Part shown: positions 13,470 to 22,624 of the stretch, one piece after another
How positions within the stretch are numbered: the first letter of the stretch is position 1
Layout: each line of letters begins with the position of its first letter
Made by a program: the position numbers and the translations under genes
Source of the DNA: Polynucleobacter hallstattensis
GTDB lineage: Bacteria; Pseudomonadota; Gammaproteobacteria; Burkholderiales; Burkholderiaceae
Length of the DNA stretch: 64,000 nt
Assembly (NCBI RefSeq): GCF_018881835.1
Contig: NZ_JACVPO010000001.1
Location: 1,116,001 to 1,180,000, forward strand
Reading direction: 5' to 3'
The notes under the pieces: generated by a model
What the model was told of the DNA's origin: nothing
The model's input: only the letters and a program-made list of their open reading frames with translations
Databases searched by the model: none

Positions 13470-15557
13470 ATGACGACTAAGCGACCGCCAACTGTACTCG
13501 AAAAGATGGGTTTAAACAGCCCTATGGCACTTGCTTTGCACCTGCCGTCCCGTTACGAAGATGAGACTGAGCTCTTCACCATCGAGGAGGCCTTAGGCCT
13601 TGGAAGATTCCATTCGATTCAGACTCAGGGTATCGTGATTCGCAATCAGGTGACGTTTCGCCCCAGAAGACAGCTACTAGTCACGATTGAGGACAATACT
13701 GCTTCGCTGCAACTTCGCTTCCTGAATTTCTATCCTAGTCAGCAAAAACAAATGGCAGTCGGCAGTCATATCCGGGTGCGGGGCGAAATCCGAGAGGGCT
13801 ATCAAGGTGCGGAGATAGTTCACCCTACTGTTCGTGCAGTTATTCCAGAAGCACCATTGCCAGCGAGCTTGACTCCTGTCTATCCAGCAAGCGCTGGTAT
13901 CTCGCAAACCATGATTCGTAAGGCGGTACTTAAGGCTCTGCAGGATGCTAGCCTCAAAGAAAGTTTGGCAGAGTTTTTACCATCCACACTCATGGGAGAA
14001 ATTCTGCCAAAAAATGATTGGCCACCGCTGCAAGATGCAATTACCTATTTGCACCAGCCACCTGCTGATGCCAATACCCAATCACTTTTAGAACGAACTC
14101 ATCCCGCTTGGCGGCGTGTTCAGTTTGAAGAATTATTGGCCCAGCAGATTTCCTTAAAGCGGGCGCATGCTATCCGGAGAGAAAGACGTGCCCCTAGTTT
14201 CGTGAAGGGTCAGCAAGTAAGTAAGGCAAACAAAAAAAATGTCAGTATCGAAGAAGGCTTAATCAAAATATTGCCCTTTGAGTTAACGAGTGCCCAAGCT
14301 CGTGTCTGGTCGGAGATTGGATGTGATCTATCCAATACCTTTCCAATGAATCGCTTATTACAAGGTGATGTGGGTAGTGGCAAAACAGTGATTGCAGCAT
14401 TGGCTGCTGCGCGTGCCATGGATCATGGCTATCAAGCCGCCATCATGGCGCCGACAGAGATTCTGGCAGAGCAACACTATCTCAAAATGCAGGAGTGGTT
14501 TGGGTCTTTAGGGGTGAAGATTGCATGGCTCTCTGGCAGCTTGAAGGCTAAGGAAAAACGACTCGCACAAGAAATGATTGAGAGCGGCGAGGCGCAACTC
14601 ATTATTGGTACGCATGCACTCATTCAGGATAAGGTGAGTTTTACGAAGTTAGGTTTAGCGGTTATTGATGAGCAACATCGATTTGGCGTAAGACAGCGTT
14701 TAGAGATTCAGCAACGCGTTGGCTCGGAGCTATTCTATTGCCACCAGTTGATGATGTCAGCTACTCCGATTCCACGGACTCTGGCAATGACCTATTATGC
14801 CGACTTGGATGTTTCTGTCATTGATGAATTACCTCCCGGTCGAAAACCTATTGCCACTAAGGTGGTGAAAGCAACACGCAGAGATGAGGTGATTGGCGGT
14901 TTACATGATTGGCTGGTAAAGGGTCTGCAAGCCTATTGGGTTTGTCCTCTGATTGAAGAATCTGAAGTCTTGCAATTGCAAACCGCAGTTGAAAGTTTTG
15001 AGCAGCTCACACAGGCACTTCCGAACTTTAAGGTTGGTCTAGTCCATGGGCGCTTAAAGAGTGAGGAGAAGGCTGCAGTGATGGCAGCTTTCAAAGCCAA
15101 TGAAATCCAGCTCTTAGTGGCTACAACGGTAATTGAAGTTGGTGTGGATGTGCCCAATGCAGCACTCATGGTGATTGAGCATGCAGAACGATTCGGCTAT
15201 GCGCAGATTCATCAGTTACGAGGGCGTGTTGGGCGCGGTTCGGCAGATTCAGTCTGTATCTTGATGTATGCGGAGCCATTATCCATGGCTGCTAAAGAGC
15301 GTCTGCAAACTTTACGAGAAACGTCAGACGGATTCGTAATAGCAGAGCGCGACTTATCTCTTCGTGGCCCAGGTGAATTATTGGGAGCCAAGCAGTCTGG
15401 GGATGCGATGTTGCGATTTGTCGACCTTCAACGTGATGCATGGCTGATTGAGTTAGCTCAAAAAGCAGCAGAGCGTCTGTTAGCTGAGCATGCCGACTTA
15501 GTTGAAAGACATCTTGAGCGTTGGCTTGGCTCTCGCACTGAGTTTCTAAAAGCTTGA
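13470..15557 (+). CDS. recG: ATP-dependent DNA helicase RecG
   Basis: Branch-migrating helicase that remodels stalled forks and R-loops. The N-terminal wedge (OB-fold) domain covers roughly the first 250 residues. The helicase core follows: Walker A GDVGSGKT, DEQH box in VIDEQHRFGVRQR, motif III MSATPIPRTL, motif VI HQLRGRVGRG, and the C-terminal RGPGELLGAKQSG typical of RecG. I start it at ATG 13470 (MTTKRPPTVLEKMGL, 695 aa). The reading frame stays open back to 13320, but that stretch lies opposite the queA N-terminus and does not resemble RecG. Confidence 0.95.
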   Translation: MTTKRPPTVLEKMGLNSPMALALHLPSRYEDETELFTIEEALGLGRFHSIQTQGIVIRNQVTFRPRRQLLVTIEDNTASLQLRFLNFYPSQQKQMAVGSHIRVRGEIREGYQGAEIVHPTVRAVIPEAPLPASLTPVYPASAGISQTMIRKAVLKALQDASLKESLAEFLPSTLMGEILPKNDWPPLQDAITYLHQPPADANTQSLLERTHPAWRRVQFEELLAQQISLKRAHAIRRERRAPSFVKGQQVSKANKKNVSIEEGLIKILPFELTSAQARVWSEIGCDLSNTFPMNRLLQGDVGSGKTVIAALAAARAMDHGYQAAIMAPTEILAEQHYLKMQEWFGSLGVKIAWLSGSLKAKEKRLAQEMIESGEAQLIIGTHALIQDKVSFTKLGLAVIDEQHRFGVRQRLEIQQRVGSELFYCHQLMMSATPIPRTLAMTYYADLDVSVIDELPPGRKPIATKVVKATRRDEVIGGLHDWLVKGLQAYWVCPLIEESEVLQLQTAVESFEQLTQALPNFKVGLVHGRLKSEEKAAVMAAFKANEIQLLVATTVIEVGVDVPNAALMVIEHAERFGYAQIHQLRGRVGRGSADSVCILMYAEPLSMAAKERLQTLRETSDGFVIAERDLSLRGPGELLGAKQSGDAMLRFVDLQRDAWLIELAQKAAERLLAEHADLVERHLERWLGSRTEFLKA

Positions 15558-15605
15558 TAATTGCATCATGACTATGATTGCTATTAAAGAAAGACTAATT
15601 ATCTG

Positions 15606-16457
15606 ATGCGCGATCGTATTGTTGCTTACGCTTACCTGATCCGTCTGGATAAACCAATCGGAACGCTACTTCTATTGTGGCCAACTTTGTGGGCACTTTG
15701 GTTGGCAAGTGGCGGTTTTCCTGAATGGCATCTACTCATTATTTTTATCTTGGGAACATTTTTAATGCGCAGTGCCGGGTGCGCTATGAATGACTATGCG
15801 GATCAAGATTTTGATCGTCATGTATTGAGAACTAAAGATCGCCCCATTACGAGCGGAAAAATTTCTGGGAAAGAAGCGTTAGCTGTGGCAGCTACTTTGG
15901 CATTGATAGCTTACTTACTAATTCAACCCCTGAATGCTTTAACTCAAGAGCTCTCTTTCTTTGCCTTGGCAGTTGCGATTATTTATCCTTTCACCAAACG
16001 CTTTTTTGCTATTCCGCAAGCAGTCCTTGGCATTGCCTTTGGCTTTGGAATTCCGATGGCCTATGCCGCTGTATTGGGTTTCATTCCAATGGAAGCTTGG
16101 ATTTTGTTTGTTGGAAATATTTTCTGGGCGATTGCTTATGATACGGCCTATGCCATGGTGGATCGTGATGATGATTTACGTTTGGGTTTGCGCACCTCGG
16201 CCATTACCTTTGGTCGATTTGATGTTTTAGCAATTGCATTGAGTTATGCCCTGCTATTTCTGAGTCAGATTTGGGTCGCTCAATTAGCAAATCTGAATAA
16301 TTACTTTTGGGTGGGTTGGTGCTTTGCTGTCGCTTGCGCTGTATATCATCTGAAGTTGGTTGCTAGTCGCAAGCGAGAAGATTGTTTCAAGGCATTTCGC
16401 CACAACAACTGGTTGGGCGGATTCCTATTTCTGGGAATCCTATTAGGTCTTACCTAA
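15606..16457 (+). CDS. ubiA: 4-hydroxybenzoate octaprenyltransferase
   Basis: Integral membrane prenyltransferase that attaches the polyprenyl tail to 4-hydroxybenzoate in ubiquinone synthesis. Two Asp-rich metal-diphosphate motifs are visible: [12 protein letters not shown] near residue 60 and [14 protein letters not shown] near 185. About eight hydrophobic helices surround them. It is 283 aa and starts [19 protein letters not shown], with [14 protein letters not shown] the family opening. Its last 15 bases overlap the end of proC on the other strand. Confidence 0.95.
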   Translation: MRDRIVAYAYLIRLDKPIGTLLLLWPTLWALWLASGGFPEWHLLIIFILGTFLMRSAGCAMNDYADQDFDRHVLRTKDRPITSGKISGKEALAVAATLALIAYLLIQPLNALTQELSFFALAVAIIYPFTKRFFAIPQAVLGIAFGFGIPMAYAAVLGFIPMEAWILFVGNIFWAIAYDTAYAMVDRDDDLRLGLRTSAITFGRFDVLAIALSYALLFLSQIWVAQLANLNNYFWVGWCFAVACAVYHLKLVASRKREDCFKAFRHNNWLGGFLFLGILLGLT

Positions 16458-17303
16458 TTCATCACCCATGGCTTTACCACGCTGACTAGCTGCTTCAATT
16501 GCTTTTTCAAGTGCACCATGCCAATCGAGTTGCTTGAGCATATCTAGTGCAGCAGCAGTAGTGCCACCCTTGGAGGTGACTCTTTCACGCAATACGCCGG
16601 CATGCTCATCTGAGTTATGGGCTAATTGTGTAGCGCCCTCTAAAGTGGCGTAAGCAAGTTTGCGAGCGGTAGCCGAGTCCAGTCCAAGCTTCTCCCCACT
16701 CGATTGCATGGCTTCTAAGAAAGCAAAAACATAGGCAGGGCCGCTGCCAGAAACAGCAGTAACAGCGTCCATGAGTTTTTCTTCATGCACCCAGACTGCT
16801 TGACCTACTGCATTGCAAATAGTTTCCGCTAGGGCACGGTCGGCAGTATTGACGGCAGCATCGGCGAACAGTCCAGTAATGCCTTTACCAATTAATGCTG
16901 GGGTATTAGGCATCGCACGCACACAACGCTCATGATCAAGCCAGCGACTCATGTCTTTGAGACGAATGCCGGCAGCAATGCTCAGAATGAGTGGGCCTGG
17001 CGCTGTCGCATGCTTGAGTTTTGCACTTAAAGACTTAGCTACTACATTAAAGTCCTGAGGCTTAATCGCCATCACTACGACATTGTTTTTAGAGAAGTCA
17101 AAAGCAATTTGATCCAAAGCACCAATGATCTGCACACCAAAATCTTGATGCAATTGCAAGCCAGTACTAGCATTGGCCTCGACTACAGAAAGTTGATTGG
17201 CCTCAAAACCATTACTTAGTAAGCCGCTAATTAAAGCGCGACCCATATTGCCGCCGCCAATGAAGGTGATGTGGGCGTTTTGGTTTATTTGTTGTGTGCT
17301 CAT
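16443..17303 (-). CDS. proC: Pyrroline-5-carboxylate reductase
   Basis: Last step of proline synthesis: NAD(P)H reduction of pyrroline-5-carboxylate. The Rossmann loop [12 protein letters not shown] is near residues 14-25. The C-terminal dimerisation half carries [14 protein letters not shown] and the signature region [15 protein letters not shown]. It is 286 aa. It overlaps the end of yggS by four bases, so it is the final gene of the glcDEF-yggS-proC operon. The stop lies inside the 3' end of convergent ubiA, with no terminator visible. Confidence 0.96.
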   Translation of the reverse strand: MSTQQINQNAHITFIGGGNMGRALISGLLSNGFEANQLSVVEANASTGLQLHQDFGVQIIGALDQIAFDFSKNNVVVMAIKPQDFNVVAKSLSAKLKHATAPGPLILSIAAGIRLKDMSRWLDHERCVRAMPNTPALIGKGITGLFADAAVNTADRALAETICNAVGQAVWVHEEKLMDAVTAVSGSGPAYVFAFLEAMQSSGEKLGLDSATARKLAYATLEGATQLAHNSDEHAGVLRERVTSKGGTTAAALDMLKQLDWHGALEKAIEAASQRGKAMGDELGKT

Positions 17304-18025
17304 ATGTTGATCTTATCGCGCTTCCCAAAAATGGCGCTACCTATACGTACTATGGTGCTACCTTCAGTGATTGCAGCCTCTAGATCATCAGACATTCCCA
17401 TGGAGAGCGTATCAAAGAAATCGAACCCAACATCATTACTGTGTTTTGCCTTAATTCCGACAAAACACTCCCGAACAGCTGCAAAAGATTGACGTTGTTG
17501 GCTAACATCATCGCTAGGTGCAGGGATTGCCATGAGTCCACGAAGAGCTAAATTAGGTAATTTGGAAATCGCATCGCAAAGAGCATCAACCTCTTCGAGA
17601 GAAATACCGCTTTTACTGTCCTCTTCGCTAACATTAATTTGAACGCAAACTTGCAATGGGCCTAGGTTAGAAAATTCTCCACGTTGAGTGGAAAGGCGTT
17701 CTGCAATTTTGATGCGATCAATACTGTGTACCCAGTCAAAGTGTTCTGCAACATCGCGTGTCTTGTTGCTTTGTAATGGGCCAATAAAGTGCCACTCAAG
17801 CCAAGGGCGCAATTTAGATAGCTGCTGAATTTTTTCAACACCTTCTTGGACATAATTTTCACCAAAAGCAGTTTGCCCGGCATGCATGGCCTCCTCAACC
17901 GCTATAGCGGGAAAGGTTTTACTGACAGCGAGAAGCTGAATATCCTCTGGCTCACGTTTAGCTGCCAAAGCTGCCAGCTCAAGCCTCTGCCTCAGCATCA
18001 TGAGCTTGGTGGTGACTTGACTCAT
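17300..18025 (-). CDS. yggS: YggS/PROSC-family pyridoxal phosphate homeostasis protein
   Basis: PLP-binding single-domain TIM barrel that buffers intracellular pyridoxal phosphate; no enzyme reaction is established for the family. The PLP lysine lies in LLAVSKTFP (about K35). FGENYVQEGVEK, WHFIGPLQSNK and the phosphate-binding LSMGMSDDLEAAI are all present. It is 241 aa. It overlaps glcF by four bases upstream and proC by four downstream. The yggS-proC pairing is widespread in bacteria. Confidence 0.94.
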   Translation of the reverse strand: MSQVTTKLMMLRQRLELAALAAKREPEDIQLLAVSKTFPAIAVEEAMHAGQTAFGENYVQEGVEKIQQLSKLRPWLEWHFIGPLQSNKTRDVAEHFDWVHSIDRIKIAERLSTQRGEFSNLGPLQVCVQINVSEEDSKSGISLEEVDALCDAISKLPNLALRGLMAIPAPSDDVSQQRQSFAAVRECFVGIKAKHSNDVGFDFFDTLSMGMSDDLEAAITEGSTIVRIGSAIFGKRDKINI

Positions 18026-19302
18026 GATTGGATTTGGGTTTGTTGATTAATAAGTTGATCAACAATCTCGATCCAATGGAGTACTGGAGTGTCCTCTTGT
18101 TGAAGGTGGGTGATGCAGCCAATATTTCCGGAAACAATCACTTGTGCGCCAAACTCTTCGCAGGCAGCATTGAGGTGAGTCAGTTTGTTATGGCGCAACT
18201 GTTCTGAGAGTTCTGGCTGGGTTACTGAGTAGGTTCCCGCAGAGCCGCAGCAGAGATGGCTATCGGCGCATAGGCGCACTCCAATGCCAATACCAGCTAA
18301 CAGACCCTCTACCTTGCCGCGAATTTGTTGGCCATGTTGCAGTGTGCAGGGGGGGTGATACACCACACCAGGTTTTGGATCAGTGCCCACCAGAGCAACG
18401 AGCTCTTCCTGAAGCGCTGGCAAGATTTCTGAAATATCTTTAGTGAGATCGGAGATGGTCTTGGCTTTAGCGGCATATTGCGGGTCACTCGAAAATAGAT
18501 GACCATAGTCTTTGACCATCACACCACAACCAGAAGCGGTCATCACAATAGCTTCAACGCCTTGCTCAACCTGCGGCCACCAGGCATCGATATTTTGTTT
18601 GGCATTTTCTAGGCCACCAGCTTGATCATTTAAGTGGTAACGCAATGCACCACAGCAAGTGGCCTTAGGTGCAGAAATTAACTGAATCTTGAGCGCATCT
18701 AAAACACGTGCTGTTGCTGAATTGATGTTTGGCAGCATGCCAGGCTGAACACAACCCTCGAGCAATAGCATCCTGCGTGAGTGGCTAGTCTGTGGCCTTG
18801 CATAGGGATCCGTATTTATATTGAGCGCTTTATTTTTAGCTTCCGGAATCTTGCGCTGTATACCAGCTGGCATGAGTGGTCGAACTAAGCGGCCAATGGC
18901 CATCGCAGAATTAAATAACTTAGGGCTGGTTAAACTCTCTTTCAGAGCCCAGCGGGTGAGGCGCTGACCAAGAGGACGCTCGGGAGTATTTTCTTCTGCC
19001 CACTTGCGACCAATATCGACTAAGTTGCCATATTGCACACCGCTTGGACAAGTGCTCTCGCAATTACGGCAAGTGAGACAGCGATCTAAATGCAGGCGTG
19101 TTTTTTCAGTGGGGGCTTGGCCTTCTGCCATTTGCTTGATGAGGTAGATGCGACCTCGAGGACCATCAAGCTCATCACCAAGCAGTTGATAAGTAGGGCA
19201 TGTGGCCGTGCAGAAACCGCAGTGCACACACTTTCCAAGAATTCTGGCGGCTTCAATACCCTCAGGAGTATTGGCGAATTGGGGAGCGAGTTGAGTTTGC
19301 AT
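18022..19302 (-). CDS. glcF: Glycolate oxidase iron-sulfur subunit GlcF
   Basis: Electron-transfer subunit of membrane-associated glycolate dehydrogenase. Two 4Fe-4S sites are visible: CVHCGFCTATCPTY near residue 27 and CLTCRNCESTCPSG near 76. Two cysteine-rich CCG domains follow, with KATCCGALRYH and SHLCCGSAGTY. The 426-aa protein fits GlcF. It is the third gene of glcD-glcE-glcF and overlaps the yggS start by four bases. Confidence 0.96.
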   Translation of the reverse strand: MQTQLAPQFANTPEGIEAARILGKCVHCGFCTATCPTYQLLGDELDGPRGRIYLIKQMAEGQAPTEKTRLHLDRCLTCRNCESTCPSGVQYGNLVDIGRKWAEENTPERPLGQRLTRWALKESLTSPKLFNSAMAIGRLVRPLMPAGIQRKIPEAKNKALNINTDPYARPQTSHSRRMLLLEGCVQPGMLPNINSATARVLDALKIQLISAPKATCCGALRYHLNDQAGGLENAKQNIDAWWPQVEQGVEAIVMTASGCGVMVKDYGHLFSSDPQYAAKAKTISDLTKDISEILPALQEELVALVGTDPKPGVVYHPPCTLQHGQQIRGKVEGLLAGIGIGVRLCADSHLCCGSAGTYSVTQPELSEQLRHNKLTHLNAACEEFGAQVIVSGNIGCITHLQQEDTPVLHWIEIVDQLINQQTQIQS

Positions 19303-19321
19303 AGGGTGCTAAAAGAGGCGC

Positions 19322-20470
19322 TTAAGGAAGACGTGAAGTAGCAAATACGCCTGCTGGATCAAAGGCGGTTCTGAGGCGTGCTTGTACTGCCTCTAAAGCA
19401 CTTGAGTGCACTTGCTCACTCAAAAGGGTAAAGCGTTGCTTGCCAGGATCAATATTGCTACCTTGCTTAAAACGACTTGCATGCCCGCCATGAGCGGTAG
19501 CTAATGCCTTGATGGATGCATAAGTGGCATCATCGCCAGGCGCCTTTAGCCAACGTTGCTGCCCATGCCATTCCAAAGCAATATCACCGCTAATATTCTC
19601 AAGAGTGAGTGGTCCGCAGGCGGCCGGTAGCGCGAGACGATACAAAGTCTCATCACTATTGAGATTTAAAAAAACAACTAATTGCTGTTCGCGCAAGGCG
19701 ACCCAAAATTCCGTAGCAACTTGAGGGTCTAATTCACTTGCATTGACAGCTGCGCCCATGATCGGAATTGCCGCCTTGACTGCAGCAGCAGCTCCGGCTA
19801 AGCGAATAGTGAGTTCACCATCACCACCTGTTGAGCTACCGATCCAGCAACTTGCCGAGAGCGGTAAAGGCTGCCCTGCCCATTCATTGACGAGTTGTAG
19901 TGCGCGTGCTTGGGTAATATTGCAACGCAGAGATGTTGTGGCAGCTGGTCGCGGCAATACTTTTACAGATGCCTCTAGCAACAGTGACAAGGTTCCCATT
20001 GATCCGGGTAGTAAGCGTGAGACATCATATCCCGCAACGTTCTTCATCACCTTGCCACCAAAAGATAAGTCTTGGCCTTTACCATCGAGGATACGTACGC
20101 CTAGAACAAAATCACGTAAGTTCCCCGCGCTAATGCGTCCTGGACCCGCCAAGCCTGCAGCAATCGCTCCACCAAAAGTTGCGCTCTCACCAAAGTGGGG
20201 TGGCTCAAATGCCAACATTTGATTCTTATTGACTAAAGCAGCTTCAATTTCTTTTAGCGGTGTACCAGCACACGCAGTAATCACCAACTCTTCAGGCTGG
20301 TATTCCAGAATCCCAGAGTAAGTGCGGGTATCTAACTTGGCATAAGAATTGGCATTACCATACCAAGACTTTGTGCCGCCACCTTCAATCGATAAAGGGG
20401 TTTTATTTTTAACTGCCGCCAGAATTTGCTCTTGAAATAAGTCAATATTTGCATTGCTAGTCGTGGACAT
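19322..20470 (-). CDS. glcE: Glycolate oxidase FAD-binding subunit GlcE
   Basis: Second flavin-type subunit of glycolate oxidase. The FAD-binding PCMH-like domain contains SIEGGGTKSWYG, GESATFGGAIAAGLAGPGR and GGKVMKNVAGYDVSRL, the conserved FAD-contact segments of GlcE. The rest is a variable cap. It is 382 aa. Its start overlaps the last base of the glcD stop, and glcF follows after 19 bp, so the three subunits should be made in balance. Confidence 0.94.
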   Translation of the reverse strand: MSTTSNANIDLFQEQILAAVKNKTPLSIEGGGTKSWYGNANSYAKLDTRTYSGILEYQPEELVITACAGTPLKEIEAALVNKNQMLAFEPPHFGESATFGGAIAAGLAGPGRISAGNLRDFVLGVRILDGKGQDLSFGGKVMKNVAGYDVSRLLPGSMGTLSLLLEASVKVLPRPAATTSLRCNITQARALQLVNEWAGQPLPLSASCWIGSSTGGDGELTIRLAGAAAAVKAAIPIMGAAVNASELDPQVATEFWVALREQQLVVFLNLNSDETLYRLALPAACGPLTLENISGDIALEWHGQQRWLKAPGDDATYASIKALATAHGGHASRFKQGSNIDPGKQRFTLLSEQVHSSALEAVQARLRTAFDPAGVFATSRLP

Positions 20471-21984
20471 TAAAAGCGCTCCAACTCAGGATGCGGTAAG
20501 TTGCCACCACTAATACGCATACGGCCATATTCAGCACAACGATTCAAAGTGGGAATAGCTTTATCGGGATTCAATAGTCGCTCTGGATCAAATGCGGATT
20601 TAACCCCCCAAAAGGATTCGCGTTCACCTTCACCGAATTGAACGCACATAGAGTTAATCTTTTCAATACCAACACCGTGTTCACCAGTGATCGTGCCATC
20701 AAGCTCAACACAGGCCTCTAAAATTTCAGTACCAAATTCTTCGGCGCGATGCCACTCATCCTGATCGGCACCGTTAAACAAAATGAGGGGATGCATATTG
20801 CCATCACCCGCATGAAATACATTTAAGCAGGCAAGGCCATATTTCTTTTCCATGCCTTGTATGCGTCTGAGTAGGGTGCCGATATTTCTGCGTGGGATAG
20901 TGCCGTCCATGCAGTAGTAGTCGGCTGCTAAGCGGCCTGCTGCTGGAAAAGCATTTTTACGACCGCTCCAAAACTTCAGGCGCTCCGTTTCATTTTGAGA
21001 AATCTGAATACCGCTAGCCCCAGCTTGCTCTAGAACTTTTGTCATGCGCTCAATTTCTTCTGCAACCTCTTCAGGTGTGCCATCGGATTCGCAAAGCAAA
21101 ATAGTTTCGGCTTCAAGGTCATATCCTGCATGAACAAATTCTTCTACTGCGCGAGTGGTGGCTTTGTCCATCATCTCCAGGCCGGCTGGAATAATCCCGG
21201 CAGCAATAATGGCCGCTACTGCATCGGCACCCTTTTCAATATCGTCAAAGCTCGCCATGATGACGCGCGCTAACTTAGGTTTAGCAACCAGCTTTACTGT
21301 GACTTCAGTCACTACAGCAAGCATTCCCTCGCTACCCATTACGATTGCCATTAAATCGAGTCCCGGGGAGTCTGGTGCAAGACTGCCGAACTCTACGATC
21401 TCACCGTTCATCAAGATGCCGCGCACTTTTAGAACGTTGTGAAGCGTCAGGCCGTATTTGAGACAGTGAACACCACCTGAGTTTTCATTGACATTCCCGC
21501 CAATAGAGCAAGCGATTTGCGAGGATGGGTCTGGGGCGTAATACAGTCCGAGATGGGCCACCGCTTCGGAGATCGCTAAATTACGTACGCCCGGTTGCAC
21601 AACTGCAGTTCTGGTGAACTGATCAATATTGATGATCTTTTTGAGTTTAGCTAGTGAGAGTACTAGGCCCTGCGATATGGGCATAGCGCCACCAGATAGT
21701 CCAGTGCCAGATCCACGGGGGACAATGGGTACCTGCATCGCAAAGCAAGTCTTCAGAATCTGAACAACCTGCTCCTCAGTCTCCGGAAGGGCTACTGCCA
21801 AAGGCATACGTCGATAGGCTGCTAGGCCATCGCATTCATAAGGAATCGTGTCCTCAGGCTCCCACAACAAGGCACGCTCGGGGAGGATAGGGCGTAGGGC
21901 CGATACCAATTTGGATTGCAGGGCGGTAATAGCCGCGAGTTCGGGGGGTGGGGTCACCATATTCATAGGAATCATTTTAGCCAT
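20470..21984 (-). CDS. glcD: Glycolate oxidase subunit GlcD (FAD-linked oxidase)
   Basis: Catalytic flavoprotein that oxidises glycolate, and often D-lactate, to the 2-oxoacid. The FAD domain has VPRGSGTGLSGGAMP near residue 115 and IGGNVNENSGGVHCLKYG near 160. The C-terminal domain carries NVFHAGDGNMHPLILF and the GEHGVGIEK signature. It is 504 aa, the usual length. The start chosen gives MAKMIPMNMVTPPPELAAI; M6 or M9 are possible instead. It begins 18 bp from the divergent cobalamin adenosyltransferase and leads a five-gene operon. Confidence 0.95.
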   Translation of the reverse strand: MAKMIPMNMVTPPPELAAITALQSKLVSALRPILPERALLWEPEDTIPYECDGLAAYRRMPLAVALPETEEQVVQILKTCFAMQVPIVPRGSGTGLSGGAMPISQGLVLSLAKLKKIINIDQFTRTAVVQPGVRNLAISEAVAHLGLYYAPDPSSQIACSIGGNVNENSGGVHCLKYGLTLHNVLKVRGILMNGEIVEFGSLAPDSPGLDLMAIVMGSEGMLAVVTEVTVKLVAKPKLARVIMASFDDIEKGADAVAAIIAAGIIPAGLEMMDKATTRAVEEFVHAGYDLEAETILLCESDGTPEEVAEEIERMTKVLEQAGASGIQISQNETERLKFWSGRKNAFPAAGRLAADYYCMDGTIPRRNIGTLLRRIQGMEKKYGLACLNVFHAGDGNMHPLILFNGADQDEWHRAEEFGTEILEACVELDGTITGEHGVGIEKINSMCVQFGEGERESFWGVKSAFDPERLLNPDKAIPTLNRCAEYGRMRISGGNLPHPELERF

Positions 21985-21989
21985 TTACC

Positions 21990-21995
21990 TATAAT
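21990..21995 (+). promoter_or_regulatory. Candidate -10 box for the cobalamin adenosyltransferase gene
   Basis: A perfect TATAAT ends seven bases before the ATG at 22003. No convincing -35 hexamer lies 16-19 bp upstream. If used, the transcript would begin at or next to the start codon. Confidence 0.4.
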
Positions 21996-22002
21996 TAGTT
22001 TT

Positions 22003-22572
22003 ATGGGAAATCGACTTTCAAAAATAGCCACCAGAACTGGTGATGAGGGCATGACCGGACTTGGCGATGGTAGCCGGGTCGAAAAGGATCATTTGCGCAT
22101 CTGCGCCATGGGTGATGTAGATGAATTGAACTCTGAAATCGGGGTTTTGATGACTGAATCGATTCCCGAGAGTCTTGCAGAGGAGTTCAAAAGTCTATTT
22201 TTGCAAGTACAGCATGATTTATTCGACTTAGGTGGGGAACTCTGTATTCCCAATTACACCCTACTCAAGCCAGAGCAGGTAGCCCAGTTGGATATTTGGC
22301 TTGAAAAATACAATGCGACTTTGCCTCCTCTGACTGAATTTATTCTTCCAGGCGGTACTCGCGCAGCTTCTCAAGCTCATGTCTGTCGCACAGTCTGTAG
22401 ACGGGCAGAGAGATCGATTGTGCGTTTGGGTTGGGAGGAGCCTTTATACGATGCTCCGCGTCAATACGTCAATCGCTTATCAGACCTATTGTTTGTATTA
22501 GCGCGGGTACTCAATCGTGCGGCAGGTGGTCAAGACGTTCTATGGAAGCACGAAAAAAAAGAGACTAAATAA
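22003..22572 (+). CDS. pduO: PduO-type ATP:cob(I)alamin adenosyltransferase
   Basis: Makes adenosylcobalamin from cob(I)alamin and ATP. The family ATP-binding N-terminus is clear in KIATRTGDEGMTGLGDGSRV. The C-terminal signatures are VCRRAERSIVRLG and YVNRLSDLLFVLARVLNR. I use ATG 22003 (189 aa, MGNRLSKIATRTGD). The frame is open upstream to 21916, but that part lies opposite the glcD N-terminus and is unlike the family. No Shine-Dalgarno sequence is present. Its final codons and stop form part of a strong hairpin. No cobalamin-dependent enzyme is encoded nearby. Confidence 0.93.
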   Translation: MGNRLSKIATRTGDEGMTGLGDGSRVEKDHLRICAMGDVDELNSEIGVLMTESIPESLAEEFKSLFLQVQHDLFDLGGELCIPNYTLLKPEQVAQLDIWLEKYNATLPPLTEFILPGGTRAASQAHVCRTVCRRAERSIVRLGWEEPLYDAPRQYVNRLSDLLFVLARVLNRAAGGQDVLWKHEKKETK

Positions 22573-22585
22573 ATTAGTCTCTTTT
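22553..22585 (-). terminator. Terminator of aroG overlapping the 3' end of the adenosyltransferase gene
   Basis: A perfect 12-bp stem AAAAGAGACTAA / TTAGTCTCTTTT with a 5-nt loop. On the minus strand it is followed by eight T, so it should end aroG transcripts. On the plus strand only four T follow. The stem includes the last codons of the plus-strand gene, whose TAA sits at the loop. Confidence 0.75.
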
Positions 22586-22591
22586 AGGATT

Positions 22592-22613
22592 AATAAAGTA
22601 GCTTTACTTTATT
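22592..22613. other. Second inverted repeat between the adenosyltransferase gene and aroG
   Basis: Perfect 9-bp stem AATAAAGTA / TACTTTATT with loop GCTT, directly beside the terminator hairpin. It is AT-rich and has no clear T tract of its own. It could protect 3' ends or act as a weak plus-strand terminator. Confidence 0.5.
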
Positions 22614-22624
22614 TCCTTACCTGA

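Noticed and set aside
21916..22002. Open frame extending the adenosyltransferase upstream
   Set aside because: It is antisense to glcD codons and unlike the PduO family, which begins near KIATRTGDEG.
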